The notes under the pieces are model-generated. The model had not been told where the DNA came from and made no database searches. It saw nothing but the letters and a program-made list of their open reading frames with translations. A program made the translations under genes and the position numbers. From assembly GCA_965116785.1 (NCBI GenBank), contig OZ220731.1, forward strand, positions 3,410,001 through 3,474,000: a stretch of 64,000 bases of DNA, read 5' to 3'. Source of the DNA: Bin87 sp965116785 (GTDB lineage Bacteria; Chloroflexota; Dehalococcoidia; Lucifugimonadales; UBA3495). Below, in pieces: positions 27,383 to 35,810 of this stretch. Each line of letters opens with the position of its first letter. Position 1 is the first letter of the stretch.

Positions 27383-27495
27383 GTAGCACCCGCCCTTCGG
27401 GGCGGGTGAGGATTGAAACAGCTGCGTAACCGGCGCGGCCGCGTTGTAGCGGTCGGCGGTAGCACCCGCCCTTCGGGGCGGGTGAGGATTGAAAT
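27383..27495 (+). CRISPR. Minimal CRISPR: two 37-bp repeats, one 39-bp spacer
   Basis: Repeats at 27383-27419 and 27459-27495 are identical except the last base (C versus T). Each starts GTAGCACCCGCC, forms a 9-bp stem with a TTCG loop, and ends GGATTGAAA(C/T), as type I/III repeats do. The spacer is 27420-27458. The altered last base marks the right copy as the terminal repeat. No cas gene is present in the window. 27496-27663 holds nothing else recognised. Confidence 0.75.
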
Positions 27496-27663
27496 TCGCT
27501 GGCGTCCCGGTACAGGTTGACCGTTCAGGTAGCGGTGGGTATCGAGCAGTGAAACTTCTCCGAAGAGGTGTTGGCTGATTGCTCACGGGACTGAGGGACT
27601 GAATCCTGTGGTCGTTGAAGTTGGTTTGGCATTCAGGGCGGTTCCAGCACGTCAGCATTTGTG

Positions 27664-28593
27664 CTACTGTCCCTGCAAGTACACCTCATCCAGATTCCGA
27701 CAACATTCGCCCAATAAGTGCTTCACGCATTTGAGGACGTCGTCCACCGCACGAGGCGCATATACGTGGGAGGAGGAGCAGCCAATGCGCTCCCAATAAC
27801 CCCTTTGCTCCGGCGGAGGTTCGTTTGAAGTAACAAGAGGAGCCGTGGCTCTGTTTCCTGGCCTCGCAATTGTTCGGTCGCCAGCAAGGAACCCCTCGGC
27901 AAACAGCCAATTGGCGGTATGCACCAAAATCTCGGACCACCGCTCAACGGGCATTCCATCGGATCCCGGGAATTTTATCGCCTTCGGTCGCCGCTCAGTG
28001 GCAGATTGCCACCACCTTGTTTTCTTGGCTTTTGGAGGCTTAAAAGCACCCAGAGGTACCCAGCCCAACCCTTCCGGCGGCAGCGTCCAATCTGATTCTG
28101 CCAGCATTGTCTGCAGCTCAATCAGCTCACCGACAGGACCATCCCCCGGCACTGTGATACGGAATTCGAGAAACGCGCCTTCATCGAAATCAACGGGAGC
28201 CGTCCTGTAGACCTTCCACAAGTCGCCGTTCGTCAGCGCCACGCAAGGCGTGTAATAACGGTACTTGTCAACCTGATCCTTGTGGTCCCCGTACTTCAAC
28301 GGGTCAGAGAGCTTCTTGGCTTCAACCAACCCCGCCGGCTTTTGGACCCGCTGCCGCGACAGCGGTTCTGCCCACAAAGCGTAATCCACGTTCTGTTTGC
28401 CGCGGCTGTAATTGTGCTCCACCTCCACCAGTTCCAGGTCGCCAACCTCCCACCCCAGCGTCCGCAATACGGGATCAACCAGCGCAACGCGAGTAACCCA
28501 TTCGTCATCCTTTAGTCGCTCCTTGTGATCACGTATACGGCCGCGCACCACGCCGACGGTTTCCGCCAGTTGCTCTTCCAGGTCTATGGTCAC
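27664..28593 (-). CDS. HsdR-N-like PD-(D/E)XK endonuclease-like protein
   Basis: 309 residues. The N-terminal 130 resemble the nuclease domain of type I restriction subunits: LGWEVGDLELVEVEHNY, NVDYALWA (Asp), GLVEAKKL (E-x-K) and DQVDKYRYY, followed by ALTNGDLWKVYRT. No helicase motifs follow; the C-terminal part is an uncharacterised domain (RWSEILVHTANWLFAEGFL … LDEVYLQG). GTG 28593 is chosen because AGGAGG lies 5 bases upstream; an ATG at 28644 is also in frame. Such stand-alone nucleases occur in defence islands. The IS21 element lies immediately upstream of the gene, so its promoter region may be disrupted. Confidence 0.68.
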   Translation of the reverse strand: MTIDLEEQLAETVGVVRGRIRDHKERLKDDEWVTRVALVDPVLRTLGWEVGDLELVEVEHNYSRGKQNVDYALWAEPLSRQRVQKPAGLVEAKKLSDPLKYGDHKDQVDKYRYYTPCVALTNGDLWKVYRTAPVDFDEGAFLEFRITVPGDGPVGELIELQTMLAESDWTLPPEGLGWVPLGAFKPPKAKKTRWWQSATERRPKAIKFPGSDGMPVERWSEILVHTANWLFAEGFLAGDRTIARPGNRATAPLVTSNEPPPEQRGYWERIGCSSSHVYAPRAVDDVLKCVKHLLGECCRNLDEVYLQGQ

Positions 28594-28701
28594 ATTGTCC
28601 TCCTGAGGCCGTTTACCGCCATCATCACTGTGCGGTGGTGCCATCGTGGTGCTAGGCCGGAGACGAGTTGGTGTGAATTTTCAGCGTCATTGACCGAGAT
28701 T

Positions 28702-30387
28702 TGTTGTTGTCCAGCGATTCCGTCCTGTTAAATGGAAAGCAAAAATGTCCGCACGGCTAGTTGGCTGCAGTGGTGGTTTTGCGTAGCGCCTGAAGCTTGG
28801 CGCGTTCTTTGGCGCTGAGTTTCTTCGTCGGCGGTTTCTCGGCGTAGACGTACTTGCGGACAGTTACACGGGATATGCCCAGTTCTCGAGAGATGGCCCG
28901 CAGAGACAGGCCCTTCAGCCGGCCCTTCTGGATCGCCTTCCACCGAGCCACCTGAGTGGGCGTGGGCGTACGCTCCCAGGGGCTGGATACGTTGCTGGAG
29001 GTGTCCTTCTCACCCGCGTTCTTCTTGGTGCCGCGCTTGGTCGTAGCCTCGGCCGGACGTATCGGTTCCAAGGTGGCCAGACGGCGCTGCTGGGACCTGC
29101 TGATGTGGTGATCACCCACGCTGCTGACGACGCGTTTGAGTTCCGGTCCCGGTGACCAGGCGGTTACCCCAGCCCACAGGGCGCCCATCCGCGGCGGCGG
29201 TTCCTGGGTGGCGACGCGACGACCTTCGTACCTGACGATGAGTTGGCTGTCGGGTCGTTCCAGCACTTCCACCCGCAGGCCGGCGTAGCTCGTACGGTGC
29301 TCATCGGGCAGCAGTTGCAGGACCCGCCAGTTGTACTTCACCGTATTGTCCCGGGCGACCTTGCGGGTGTCCTTGAAGCACAGGATTTCCGCCAAGCACA
29401 GATCGGGGTACGCCGGGCGATAGGCCGGTTCTGGATGCTCGGGCTGCACCGCGAAGCGGGCGTTGTAGCGGGGCAGGAAGTCCCGCAGCACCGCCGTGGC
29501 CTGGTCGATGGTGCGAGCATCGGCCAGGCGCAGTTCGGTTACCAGCCGGTCCTGGAAGGTTCCAGCGGCCCGTTCCACCCGGCCCTTGGCCTGGGGCGAG
29601 CGGGCGAAGATCTGCCGGATCCCCAACTCCTGCAGGGACCGGGTGAACTGGGTGGCTTCCGCAGCGGTCTCCGGCTTGCGGGCGTTGTGCTTGAATACCG
29701 CGTGGCGGTCGCTGTACAGCGCCAGGGGGATGCCCCAACCCTCGATCAGGCCCTCCAGCAACGTGAAGTAGCCGGCAGTAGTTTCGCTGGTGCAAAACAC
29801 CGCGTTGACCACGGCGCTGGTGGCGTCGTCCACCGCCAGCAGCAGAGCGAACTTGGGGCCTCGGTCCTCCAACCAGGCGTGATGGCTGCCGTCCAGCTGC
29901 ACCAGCATCCCAGCCTGTGGCATCCGCTGGCGGCGAAACCGGTGTTGTGGCGAGCGCCGGCTGCGGGGACTGCCGATACCCGCTTTGGCGAGAATGCGCC
30001 GCACCGTGGGCCGGCTCAACTCGATGCCCTCCCTCTCCCTGAGCAACTCGGTGAGGTGGGTGTGGTTGGCGCCTTCGTACCGCTGGGTGGCCAACTCCAC
30101 CACGACCGCAGCCTCGGTGGGCAGAGTGGCGTTGTGGGGACGGCGGCCGCGGTTGCCGTGGGCCAGCGCAGCGGCACCATGCTCCCGATAGGCCGCCAGC
30201 ATCCGGCGGGCGTGGCGTAGGCTCACCCCCAGCACCTCGGCGGCCTGAGCGACGGGAACCTGATATTCCAAAACGGAGTTGAGCACGGAGAGTCTGGCTT
30301 GTTCTTTTTGATTCAACGTAACGTCCTTCATGAGAAGGACATTTTCGCTGACCAGTTATTGGATGACAGAATCGTAGAACAGCAACA
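28702..30387 (-). mobile_element. ISNCY-type insertion sequence nested in the IS21 left end
   Basis: Ends are imperfect inverted repeats: left TGTTGTTGTCCAGCGATTC; right, inward, TGTTGCTGTTCTACGATTC (similarity continues to AGCAAAAATGTCC / AGCGAAAATGTCC). Target duplication GAGATT at 28696-28701 and 30388-30393. Deleting the insert and one GAGATT rebuilds the IS21 left repeat so that it matches the right repeat base for base around the junction (TGACCGAGATT…TTGACCACC). Confidence 0.85.
28757..30331 (-). CDS. ISNCY-family DDE transposase
   Basis: 524 residues. An N-terminal helix-turn-helix (VPVAQAAEVLGVSLRHARRML) and helix-rich region precede an rve-type catalytic core: first Asp in MLVQLDGSHHAWLEDRG, second in LALYSDRHAVF, Glu in KGRVERAAGTFQDRL. 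A second helix-turn-helix near the C-terminus (LSLRAISRELGISRVTVRKYVY) ends the protein. Length and motifs fit ISNCY/IS1202-like transposases. The gene looks intact. Both inverted ends of its element are present, so it may still be mobile. Confidence 0.9.
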   Translation of the reverse strand: MKDVTLNQKEQARLSVLNSVLEYQVPVAQAAEVLGVSLRHARRMLAAYREHGAAALAHGNRGRRPHNATLPTEAAVVVELATQRYEGANHTHLTELLREREGIELSRPTVRRILAKAGIGSPRSRRSPQHRFRRQRMPQAGMLVQLDGSHHAWLEDRGPKFALLLAVDDATSAVVNAVFCTSETTAGYFTLLEGLIEGWGIPLALYSDRHAVFKHNARKPETAAEATQFTRSLQELGIRQIFARSPQAKGRVERAAGTFQDRLVTELRLADARTIDQATAVLRDFLPRYNARFAVQPEHPEPAYRPAYPDLCLAEILCFKDTRKVARDNTVKYNWRVLQLLPDEHRTSYAGLRVEVLERPDSQLIVRYEGRRVATQEPPPRMGALWAGVTAWSPGPELKRVVSSVGDHHISRSQQRRLATLEPIRPAEATTKRGTKKNAGEKDTSSNVSSPWERTPTPTQVARWKAIQKGRLKGLSLRAISRELGISRVTVRKYVYAEKPPTKKLSAKERAKLQALRKTTTAAN

Positions 30388-30457
30388 GAGATTGTCACGG
30401 TCTTTGACCACCTTGGGAGCGGAGCGATTAGACAAATATCAGGTTGTCGTTTGCCGG

Positions 30458-31225
30458 TCAATCACCTCCTTCGTTGCTGAGGAGGGCGCGGTGTGGGGAC
30501 AGTCGTTCCCGGTAGCTGGTGCCCTCTATGACGATCTGGTAGCTGGCGTTGGCCAGCCGGTCCAGGGCGCTGTTGCCGAGGATGGGATCATCGAAGAGGC
30601 TGAGCCATTCTTCGACGGCCCGATTGCTGGTGATGACGAAGCTGGAGGACCGGTGTCGGTTGAGGATGAGGTCGTACAAATCAGCAGACTGTTGTGGGGT
30701 GAGCCGGTGGAGCCCCAGGTCGTCGAGAATGAGCAAATCTGGGGTGATGAAGGACCGGAAAGCACGGTCCAGGGAGTTGTCCACTCTGGCCTGAGCCATG
30801 GCCCTGAAAAAGTCGTCGGCGTGGCTGAAGCGGACGGTGTGTCCGGCGCGGACGGCCGAGTAGCCCAGGGCCTGAGCCAGAAAGCTCTTGCCCACGCCGG
30901 CGGGTCCCACCAGAAGGACGTGCTCGTGCTTGTCCAGAAACTCCAGGGAGAAGACGGCGTCCAGTAGGCGACGGTCTAGAGTGATCGACGCCGACCAGTC
31001 GAAGTCTTCCAGCCGACAGGTCTCCTGGAAACCGGCGCCGTTGAGGCGGACTTCGATGCGGCGGTGGGCGCGACGGTTGACCTCGTCGCTGAAGATGATC
31101 TCCAGGAAGGAGGCGTAGTCCAGCTGTTCCCTGCGGGCCAGGGCGATGCGCTCGGGCAAGGTGGCCGCCATTTGCCCCAGGCGGAGTTGCTTGAGCAGCG
31201 GGGTAAGGTCGGTTACGCGTGTCAT
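30458..31225 (-). CDS. istB: IS21-family helper ATPase IstB
   Basis: 255 residues. DnaC-like AAA+ ATPase that assists the IS21 transposase in target capture. Walker A is VGPAGVGKSFLAQALGYSA, Walker B LLILDDLGLHRL, with the arginine-rich end REQLDYASFLEIIFSDEV typical of IstB. ATG 31225 is used; the upstream frame extends into istA. It starts 14 bases after the istA stop, the usual coupling. Appears intact. Confidence 0.93.
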   Translation of the reverse strand: MTRVTDLTPLLKQLRLGQMAATLPERIALARREQLDYASFLEIIFSDEVNRRAHRRIEVRLNGAGFQETCRLEDFDWSASITLDRRLLDAVFSLEFLDKHEHVLLVGPAGVGKSFLAQALGYSAVRAGHTVRFSHADDFFRAMAQARVDNSLDRAFRSFITPDLLILDDLGLHRLTPQQSADLYDLILNRHRSSSFVITSNRAVEEWLSLFDDPILGNSALDRLANASYQIVIEGTSYRERLSPHRALLSNEGGD

Positions 31226-31238
31226 GGGTATAATCTCC

Positions 31239-32810
31239 TCAGGCCGACTTCCGGCGGTACGGATCGCTTTGGGCAAAGACGGAGCCGGGCCGGGCGAAGC
31301 GGCCGGTTGACAGGGGCAGAGGCAGTTGGGGAGTGGTCTCCTCTTCCAGAGCCTGGACCAGGATGCGCTCCACGCGGTAGACGTCGATGAGATCGACGTC
31401 GAGGGCCCGCTGACAGGCGGCGTTCAAGCGCTGGGCGGTGTAGCGATCGCCCAGACCCAGCAGCTTATGTCCCTGCCTGATCTTGGACCAGGGGTGATCA
31501 CCTTCGAAGAGGCGTTGGGCGAATTCGCCCACGGCGGTTCCCAGTTTGGCGGCCGCACGCTTGAGCCCGTCCGGAGCCCTGGTGGTGTAGGGGGCGATCT
31601 TGGGAGGGTAGTCAGCGATGTCGGTGGAGCGGCCGCCCTTGGGCTGGCGCGGATGGGTCTTGATGAGCTGACCGCGGTAGTAGATGCGCACCAGCTTGCT
31701 GTCCACTTTGACCTCCACCTTCCGGCCGGGTCGGCAGAGGTGGTACGGCACCGAGTAGAGTGCGTCCAGGCACTTGATGTGATGATCTTCATGGACGGTG
31801 TTGGTGCGCCAGTTGGCGATCTCGTAAGGCACGCCGTCCCAGGGGATCAGGGTGTGTCGCTCCTCGTCCTGGAAGACCACCAGTGGTTTCTTGTAGGTGG
31901 TGCCGTGGATGCGCATTCCGGCGACCTCCAGGCACCACTTGGGAGCGGCAGCACGCACGTGGGTGAAGTCGTCGAAATCGGCGCCCTTGTAGAAGCGCTC
32001 GCGGGCGTAGGGCACCTTGCGTTCCACCTTGGGTTTGTCCTGGGGATGACCTTTGCGGGCCGGATCAGGTATGAAGCCCCGATGCTGGGCGTACTCCAGA
32101 AAGCCCCTGGTGAGGACGGGATGCAGTGGGTCGGTGCCCACCACCGCGGCGGGGAAATTATCGATGACCAGATACTTGGGCATGCCGCCGAAGAAGGCCC
32201 ATGCCGCCTCCAAACCGGCGATCACGTCCGGAAGCTTGTGCTGCATCATGGGCCAGACGAAACAGTGGCGGGAATGGCACATCACGATGACCATGGCCCA
32301 GACCGCCTTGCGCTTGCCGGTGGCCGGGTCGGTGATCATGCCCAAGCGGCCGAAGTCGGCCTCAGCCACCTCTCCCGGTGGCGTGTCCGCCATCCGCACC
32401 GTGGTCTTGCTGCGACGCCGCCAGTTGCGGTTGACGATGAAACGGCGCAGCGACGGATACGACACCTGGCATCCCCGCATGGCCAGCAGCTCGTGGATGC
32501 GGGTCATCTGCAGCCGGTCTTTGGTGATCCACTGGTAGATCTGGTCCGCCCACGGCTCCAACTGGTCCTGCCTGGGTGTCGCTGCCCGCCGCGGTCCCGA
32601 CAGGCTGATCGTCGCCAGTCGGCTCAGCTGATCCTCGGTGGGCGCCGGTCCGTCCTGGGCAATGCCCTCGGCCTGAGCCGCCGCCAGGTACTTCCGCACC
32701 GTATTACGGGACAGCCCAGTCCCAAAGGCAATCTGCCCTGGGCCCTCCCTCGCCTGCCAGCGGCGGATGATCTCTTTTATCTCCATCCTGGAAACCTCCC
32801 GGTACGCCAT
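31239..32810 (-). CDS. istA: IS21-family transposase IstA
   Basis: 523 residues. N-terminal helix-turn-helix (GPGQIAFGTGLSRNTVRKYL); DDE core with first Asp in GEVAEADFGRLG, second in KYLVIDNFPAAVV and Glu in PKVERKVPYARERF; C-terminal Mu-type beta-barrel region (YSVPYHLCRPGRKVEVKVDSKLVRIYY). Full length for IS21 IstA, no frameshift. Its 5' end lies close to the element's right inverted repeat. A degraded relative of this end is at 44660-44732. Confidence 0.94.
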   Translation of the reverse strand: MAYREVSRMEIKEIIRRWQAREGPGQIAFGTGLSRNTVRKYLAAAQAEGIAQDGPAPTEDQLSRLATISLSGPRRAATPRQDQLEPWADQIYQWITKDRLQMTRIHELLAMRGCQVSYPSLRRFIVNRNWRRRSKTTVRMADTPPGEVAEADFGRLGMITDPATGKRKAVWAMVIVMCHSRHCFVWPMMQHKLPDVIAGLEAAWAFFGGMPKYLVIDNFPAAVVGTDPLHPVLTRGFLEYAQHRGFIPDPARKGHPQDKPKVERKVPYARERFYKGADFDDFTHVRAAAPKWCLEVAGMRIHGTTYKKPLVVFQDEERHTLIPWDGVPYEIANWRTNTVHEDHHIKCLDALYSVPYHLCRPGRKVEVKVDSKLVRIYYRGQLIKTHPRQPKGGRSTDIADYPPKIAPYTTRAPDGLKRAAAKLGTAVGEFAQRLFEGDHPWSKIRQGHKLLGLGDRYTAQRLNAACQRALDVDLIDVYRVERILVQALEEETTPQLPLPLSTGRFARPGSVFAQSDPYRRKSA

Positions 32811-32950
32811 CGCTGCACCTCAATATCGAAGTGCGGCAATGGTCGCCGATCTGGCTCCCAAGGTGGTCAATGACCATGAAAATCTCGGTCAAAGATCGTG
32901 AACATTTCACGATTTAGATGATCAAAGTTGGTGAAAATTGACAGAGTTGG

Positions 32951-33426
32951 TTCAGTCGCTGGCTCCGCTACCCGCGTCGTCCAATGTGCGGGTCATGTCG
33001 TCTGAGTTGGCCGCGACGCCCCTTTCGGGGACGGGGTTATAGGCTGCGGCTCGTTGGACTCTAGCCGAACGCCAACGCTTTGGCAATCCGTAACAGCCGC
33101 CACAGTGGCTAAACTCATCGGTATCAGCGAACACCGTCCCCGGTGCCCATCTTGCAGGCGAGCGAACGAGCACTCGTGGGCACGGAGGCATCTGCCGTCG
33201 CAGGCGACGCCACGCTGATTTCGCCCATTGCGATTTGGACACGCGTTTCCATCCAAGCAGCCCCATTCCCGCGCGCAAGCACTCCAAAGCACCGACTGCA
33301 TCACCATAACCGCCCGAAACCGACGGCCAGCCGTTACACCATGGAGGCAATCTGAGCGGCCGGTCATGGGGGGTGCAAAGGTCAGCGAACAACCGAACCA
33401 AGCCAACACTCGCAAGGAGAAGAACC
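32951..33426. other. Intergenic stretch without a supported gene
   Basis: Between the IS21 target duplication and the next gene. Short GC-hairpins (for example CCCCTTTCGGGG near 33017) but no clear coding frame. AAGGAG at its right end is the ribosome-binding site of the next gene. Confidence 0.5.
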
Positions 33427-33866
33427 TTGAGCACAACCACCATCACGCCAACCCTCGCAAAGAACGAGGAGCACAACTACCGAACCGCCGAGATGTCGGA
33501 CAGCCTGGGCCACGAAGTGTGCGGCGCCGTCCACGGCCTCGAAAAGGTGCGCGCCATGGCCCACGCGCTGGCCGCAGCCCCCTCCCCGACGATCCGGAGG
33601 ACAAACCCCACCCCGACAAAGTCCGGGAACTCACCAGCCGCACGCTCGACGTCTGGCGGGAAGTCAAGATGCTGACCGCCGACGGAGAGACGGTCAAGGA
33701 GCCGTTCATGGAGCAGATCGACCTCGAGGTCTTGGCTCTCACCTTCGAGGCTGACGACCCCGAGCGGCTCCAGAAGACCGCCGCGTCGGCCGTTGAGGCG
33801 GCCGGCAAGCTGCTCTCGTTCCACGGGCAGGCCCTTTTGGACCGGCTTCCGACCGACGCCGCGTAA
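33427..33866 (+). pseudogene. Small hypothetical gene with a -1 frameshift in a C-run
   Basis: TTG 33427 follows AAGGAG at good spacing. The first ~50 codons (…GLEKVRAMAHALAAAP) are in one frame; from about 33582 the protein-like sequence continues in another (PLPDDPEDKPHPDKVREL … SFHGQALLDRLPTDAA, stop 33866). The switch lies in GCCCCCTCCCC; one extra C would restore a single frame of about 146 residues. No family recognised: mostly helical and acidic. Loss of one C, programmed -1 slippage or an assembly error are all possible. A clear terminator follows, supporting a real transcription unit. Confidence 0.6.
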
Positions 33867-33929
33867 CGCCGCCACACCGGGCAAACCAGCAAACCCAACC
33901 ACTGACCAGCAATCGTTGACCTTGCCGAA

Positions 33930-33970
33930 GAAGCCGCCGTTCTTCTTGGCGGCGGCTTCAGCCGATTTTT
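33930..33970 (+). terminator. Intrinsic terminator after the frameshifted gene
   Basis: GAAGCCGCCG (33930-33939) pairs with CGGCGGCTTC (33950-33959), 10-base loop, then TTTTT at 33966-33970. Confidence 0.75.
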
Positions 33971-34444
33971 GCCCGTCGACCATCTGGACGGGCGCCCGTA
34001 CCACCTCCTGCGCGACAGCGACCACAACCACGTCATGTCCACCGCCGCCGCCCCGCCGCGATGCCGTTAGGGACCCAGACCATCGTTTGCACCGCCACAA
34101 TGGCCGTGTTCTTACCCGCCCAGCCCTTGGGCGATGACTGCGGCAGCGGCAGCAGACCAGACGATTAACTGAGGCTCCACCCTCTCGGTTTTCGTCCACA
34201 ACCACCCGAAAACCCTTTCTGCCGCTGGGCCACTCGGACCACCGCCAGAACGCGCTTATACGGATTTTTCGCGCCCGATGTCCCACCAGACCACCGGCGA
34301 AACGTATCTATACGGATTTTCCGACCCCCGTTGTCCCGCTGAGGCACAGACCGTCACCACGCCTTCCACGACGGCAACGCCGGCAGCCCTGGCGACAAGG
34401 CGACCAGGTTCGACGCCACAGCGCCCCAATCCACGTCAGCAGTG

Positions 34445-34501
34445 CAATTCCGCCTCAAGGCCGCTAAAACGCGCCCGGGGGCCGTTTCCGGCCGAAACTG
34501 G
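34445..34501 (+). repeat. Dispersed repeat A, copy 1
   Basis: 57 bases matching 63090-63146 at 53 positions (starts CAATTCCGC, ends GGCCGAAACTGG). The surrounding 33971-34642 has no supported gene; two to three degenerate ~58-bp repeats (TATACGGATTTT core at 34258 and 34311) lie just upstream. Confidence 0.75.
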
Positions 34502-34642
34502 CACGGTTCTACGCGCAGTTGACGAAGAGGCGACGGGCACTGCCTGACGGCGATGTCAGCTGCCGGCGAAATGCCTGAACTCGACCGATTTGAAAGCTGT
34601 TGACTCACTGATGCAGTGTCCGTAAACTCCGGCCCGCTTCGA

Positions 34643-34693
34643 GGGCAGGGCATCACCCTGCCGTTCCCGAGGGCCACCCGCAATAAGGGTGGC
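34643..34693 (+). terminator. Two adjacent perfect hairpins, the second terminator-like
   Basis: GGCAGGG/CCCTGCC (34643-34661, 5-base loop) then GGCCACCC/GGGTGGCC (34671-34693, 7-base loop) followed by ATTTTC on the plus strand. It may end plus-strand transcription or be part of a short structured RNA; the minus-strand gene also ends just right of it. Confidence 0.5.
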
Positions 34694-34760
34694 CATTTTC
34701 GTGTGCGCGTTGAAAGACGAAAATTGACGCCGGTAAATGCTGCCACCAATTCCCCAAGAC

Positions 34761-35600
34761 CTACGGAATTTCCGGGGAAAGCTCGACCCGGTAGACGCCC
34801 GGATGCTCCAGCCAGTTGTTGACCGCGTAGTGGACGACCTCGGAGCCGGCGGGGACTTCCCACACCTCGCACGCTTCTCGGGACTCGCCCGCCGGCACGA
34901 TGCCGACCTCTGACCAATCCGTCACGCGGTCATCATCCACCGCGAAGCCCATGCCACGGTCGGTGAACAGGTTGGCGTCAATTCCCGGCCGAAAACGCAC
35001 CGCCGCATCTTCCGGAGCCGTCACGGCTCCGCAGGCCTTGACGAAGTGCCGGCCCGCTGACGGCGGAAAGTCGGACTCGCCCAGCGTCACGGCCGCATGG
35101 TGCGAAATGCCCTTAAGCGTGAACGTTCGCTCCAGGACGTGGGACGTCGCGTCCCCTGCCGCCAAATAGCCGTCCGGTATCGGCAGCCCAGTGACGGGGC
35201 AACGCCTGACTTCCGGAATATCGACCATGGCCTCAGTCCGAGACCAGGAGGACTGCAGGTCCTCGCCTTCAGCAGCAACGGCGAAGTAATGGGTTGTGCC
35301 GACCTGGAGGCCGGTCAGCAAAGCGCTGTTATCGGGTCTGTCGAGGCACCCCCATCTGGCGGACGCGTCCGCTGACCTGCGGCAGACGCGGTAGTGGGTC
35401 GCCCCCTCAGAGGCTTCCCAGTGCAGGATGATCTCGCCCTCGGTATTGGCGGGATAGGCGGTCAAATTCGCTGGCACCGGCGGCCCGGGCACTTGGGCGC
35501 CGGCCGAACCGGGCACGAAGGCCAACGCCAAAGCCAGCATGGCGACAACGCCCCAGATGACGAAACGGCTGGCCTTTTCAGGCGAAAGAGCGGCAATCAT
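34761..35600 (-). CDS. Secreted fibronectin type III-like protein
   Basis: 279 residues. Signal peptide about 1-35 (RFVIWGVVAMLALALAFVPG then AGAQ). Residues about 38-120 form an FN3-like domain (PANLTAYPANTEGEIILHW, THYRVCRRS, LQVGTTHYFAVAA). The rest is a Cys-containing domain of unknown type (RTFTLKGISHHAAVTLG … EVVHYAVNNWLEHPGVYRVE). ATG 35600 has GGAGG 7 bases upstream. It lies downstream of the giant secreted protein on the same strand, separated by a hairpin. Probably extracellular or surface-bound; the role could be adhesion. Confidence 0.72.
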   Translation of the reverse strand: MIAALSPEKASRFVIWGVVAMLALALAFVPGSAGAQVPGPPVPANLTAYPANTEGEIILHWEASEGATHYRVCRRSADASARWGCLDRPDNSALLTGLQVGTTHYFAVAAEGEDLQSSWSRTEAMVDIPEVRRCPVTGLPIPDGYLAAGDATSHVLERTFTLKGISHHAAVTLGESDFPPSAGRHFVKACGAVTAPEDAAVRFRPGIDANLFTDRGMGFAVDDDRVTDWSEVGIVPAGESREACEVWEVPAGSEVVHYAVNNWLEHPGVYRVELSPEIP

Positions 35601-35721
35601 CGAAGTTCCTCCATCAGGTTGAGAGTCGGGCGGATGATAACGTTCCGCCAAGTCGTATCAGCCGCTGCGAGCCCGTGAGGCCGGCTTGAAGGCATTAGCA
35701 GTGTCCGACCCAGGGAAACGC

Positions 35722-35755
35722 ACCCGGACGGGTGGGAGTGAGAACCCGTCCGGGT
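35722..35755 (-). terminator. Perfect 12-bp hairpin after the giant gene
   Basis: ACCCGGACGGGT (35722-35733) and ACCCGTCCGGGT (35744-35755) with a 10-base loop, 56 bases past the giant gene's stop; no long T-run, so efficiency is uncertain. Confidence 0.55.
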
Positions 35756-35810
35756 ACGCAGCAGGTCTTGGAAAACCCTGAAGTGCGGGAACCCGAGTAT
35801 TCCTCCAGCG

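Larger units (their letters stand above)
28672..32943. mobile_element. IS21-family element, interrupted by a second IS
   Basis: Left end TGTGAATTTTCAG at 28672; right end is the complement TGTCAATTTTCACC reading inward from 32943. A 7-bp target duplication GAGTTGG flanks it (28665-28671, 32944-32950). Inner terminal repeats share TGACCGAGATT and TTGACCACCTTGGG on both sides. It carries istA and istB on the minus strand. The left repeats are split by the element at 28702-30387; without that insert the IS21 would be 2,580 bp, a normal size. Confidence 0.88.

Noticed and set aside
27496..27560. A third CRISPR repeat downstream of the array
   Set aside because: TAGCGGTGGG near 27530 resembles only a few bases of the repeat; the stem is absent.
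31326..32873. 515-codon plus-strand open frame over istA
   Set aside because: Antisense shadow; istA motifs are unambiguous on the minus strand.
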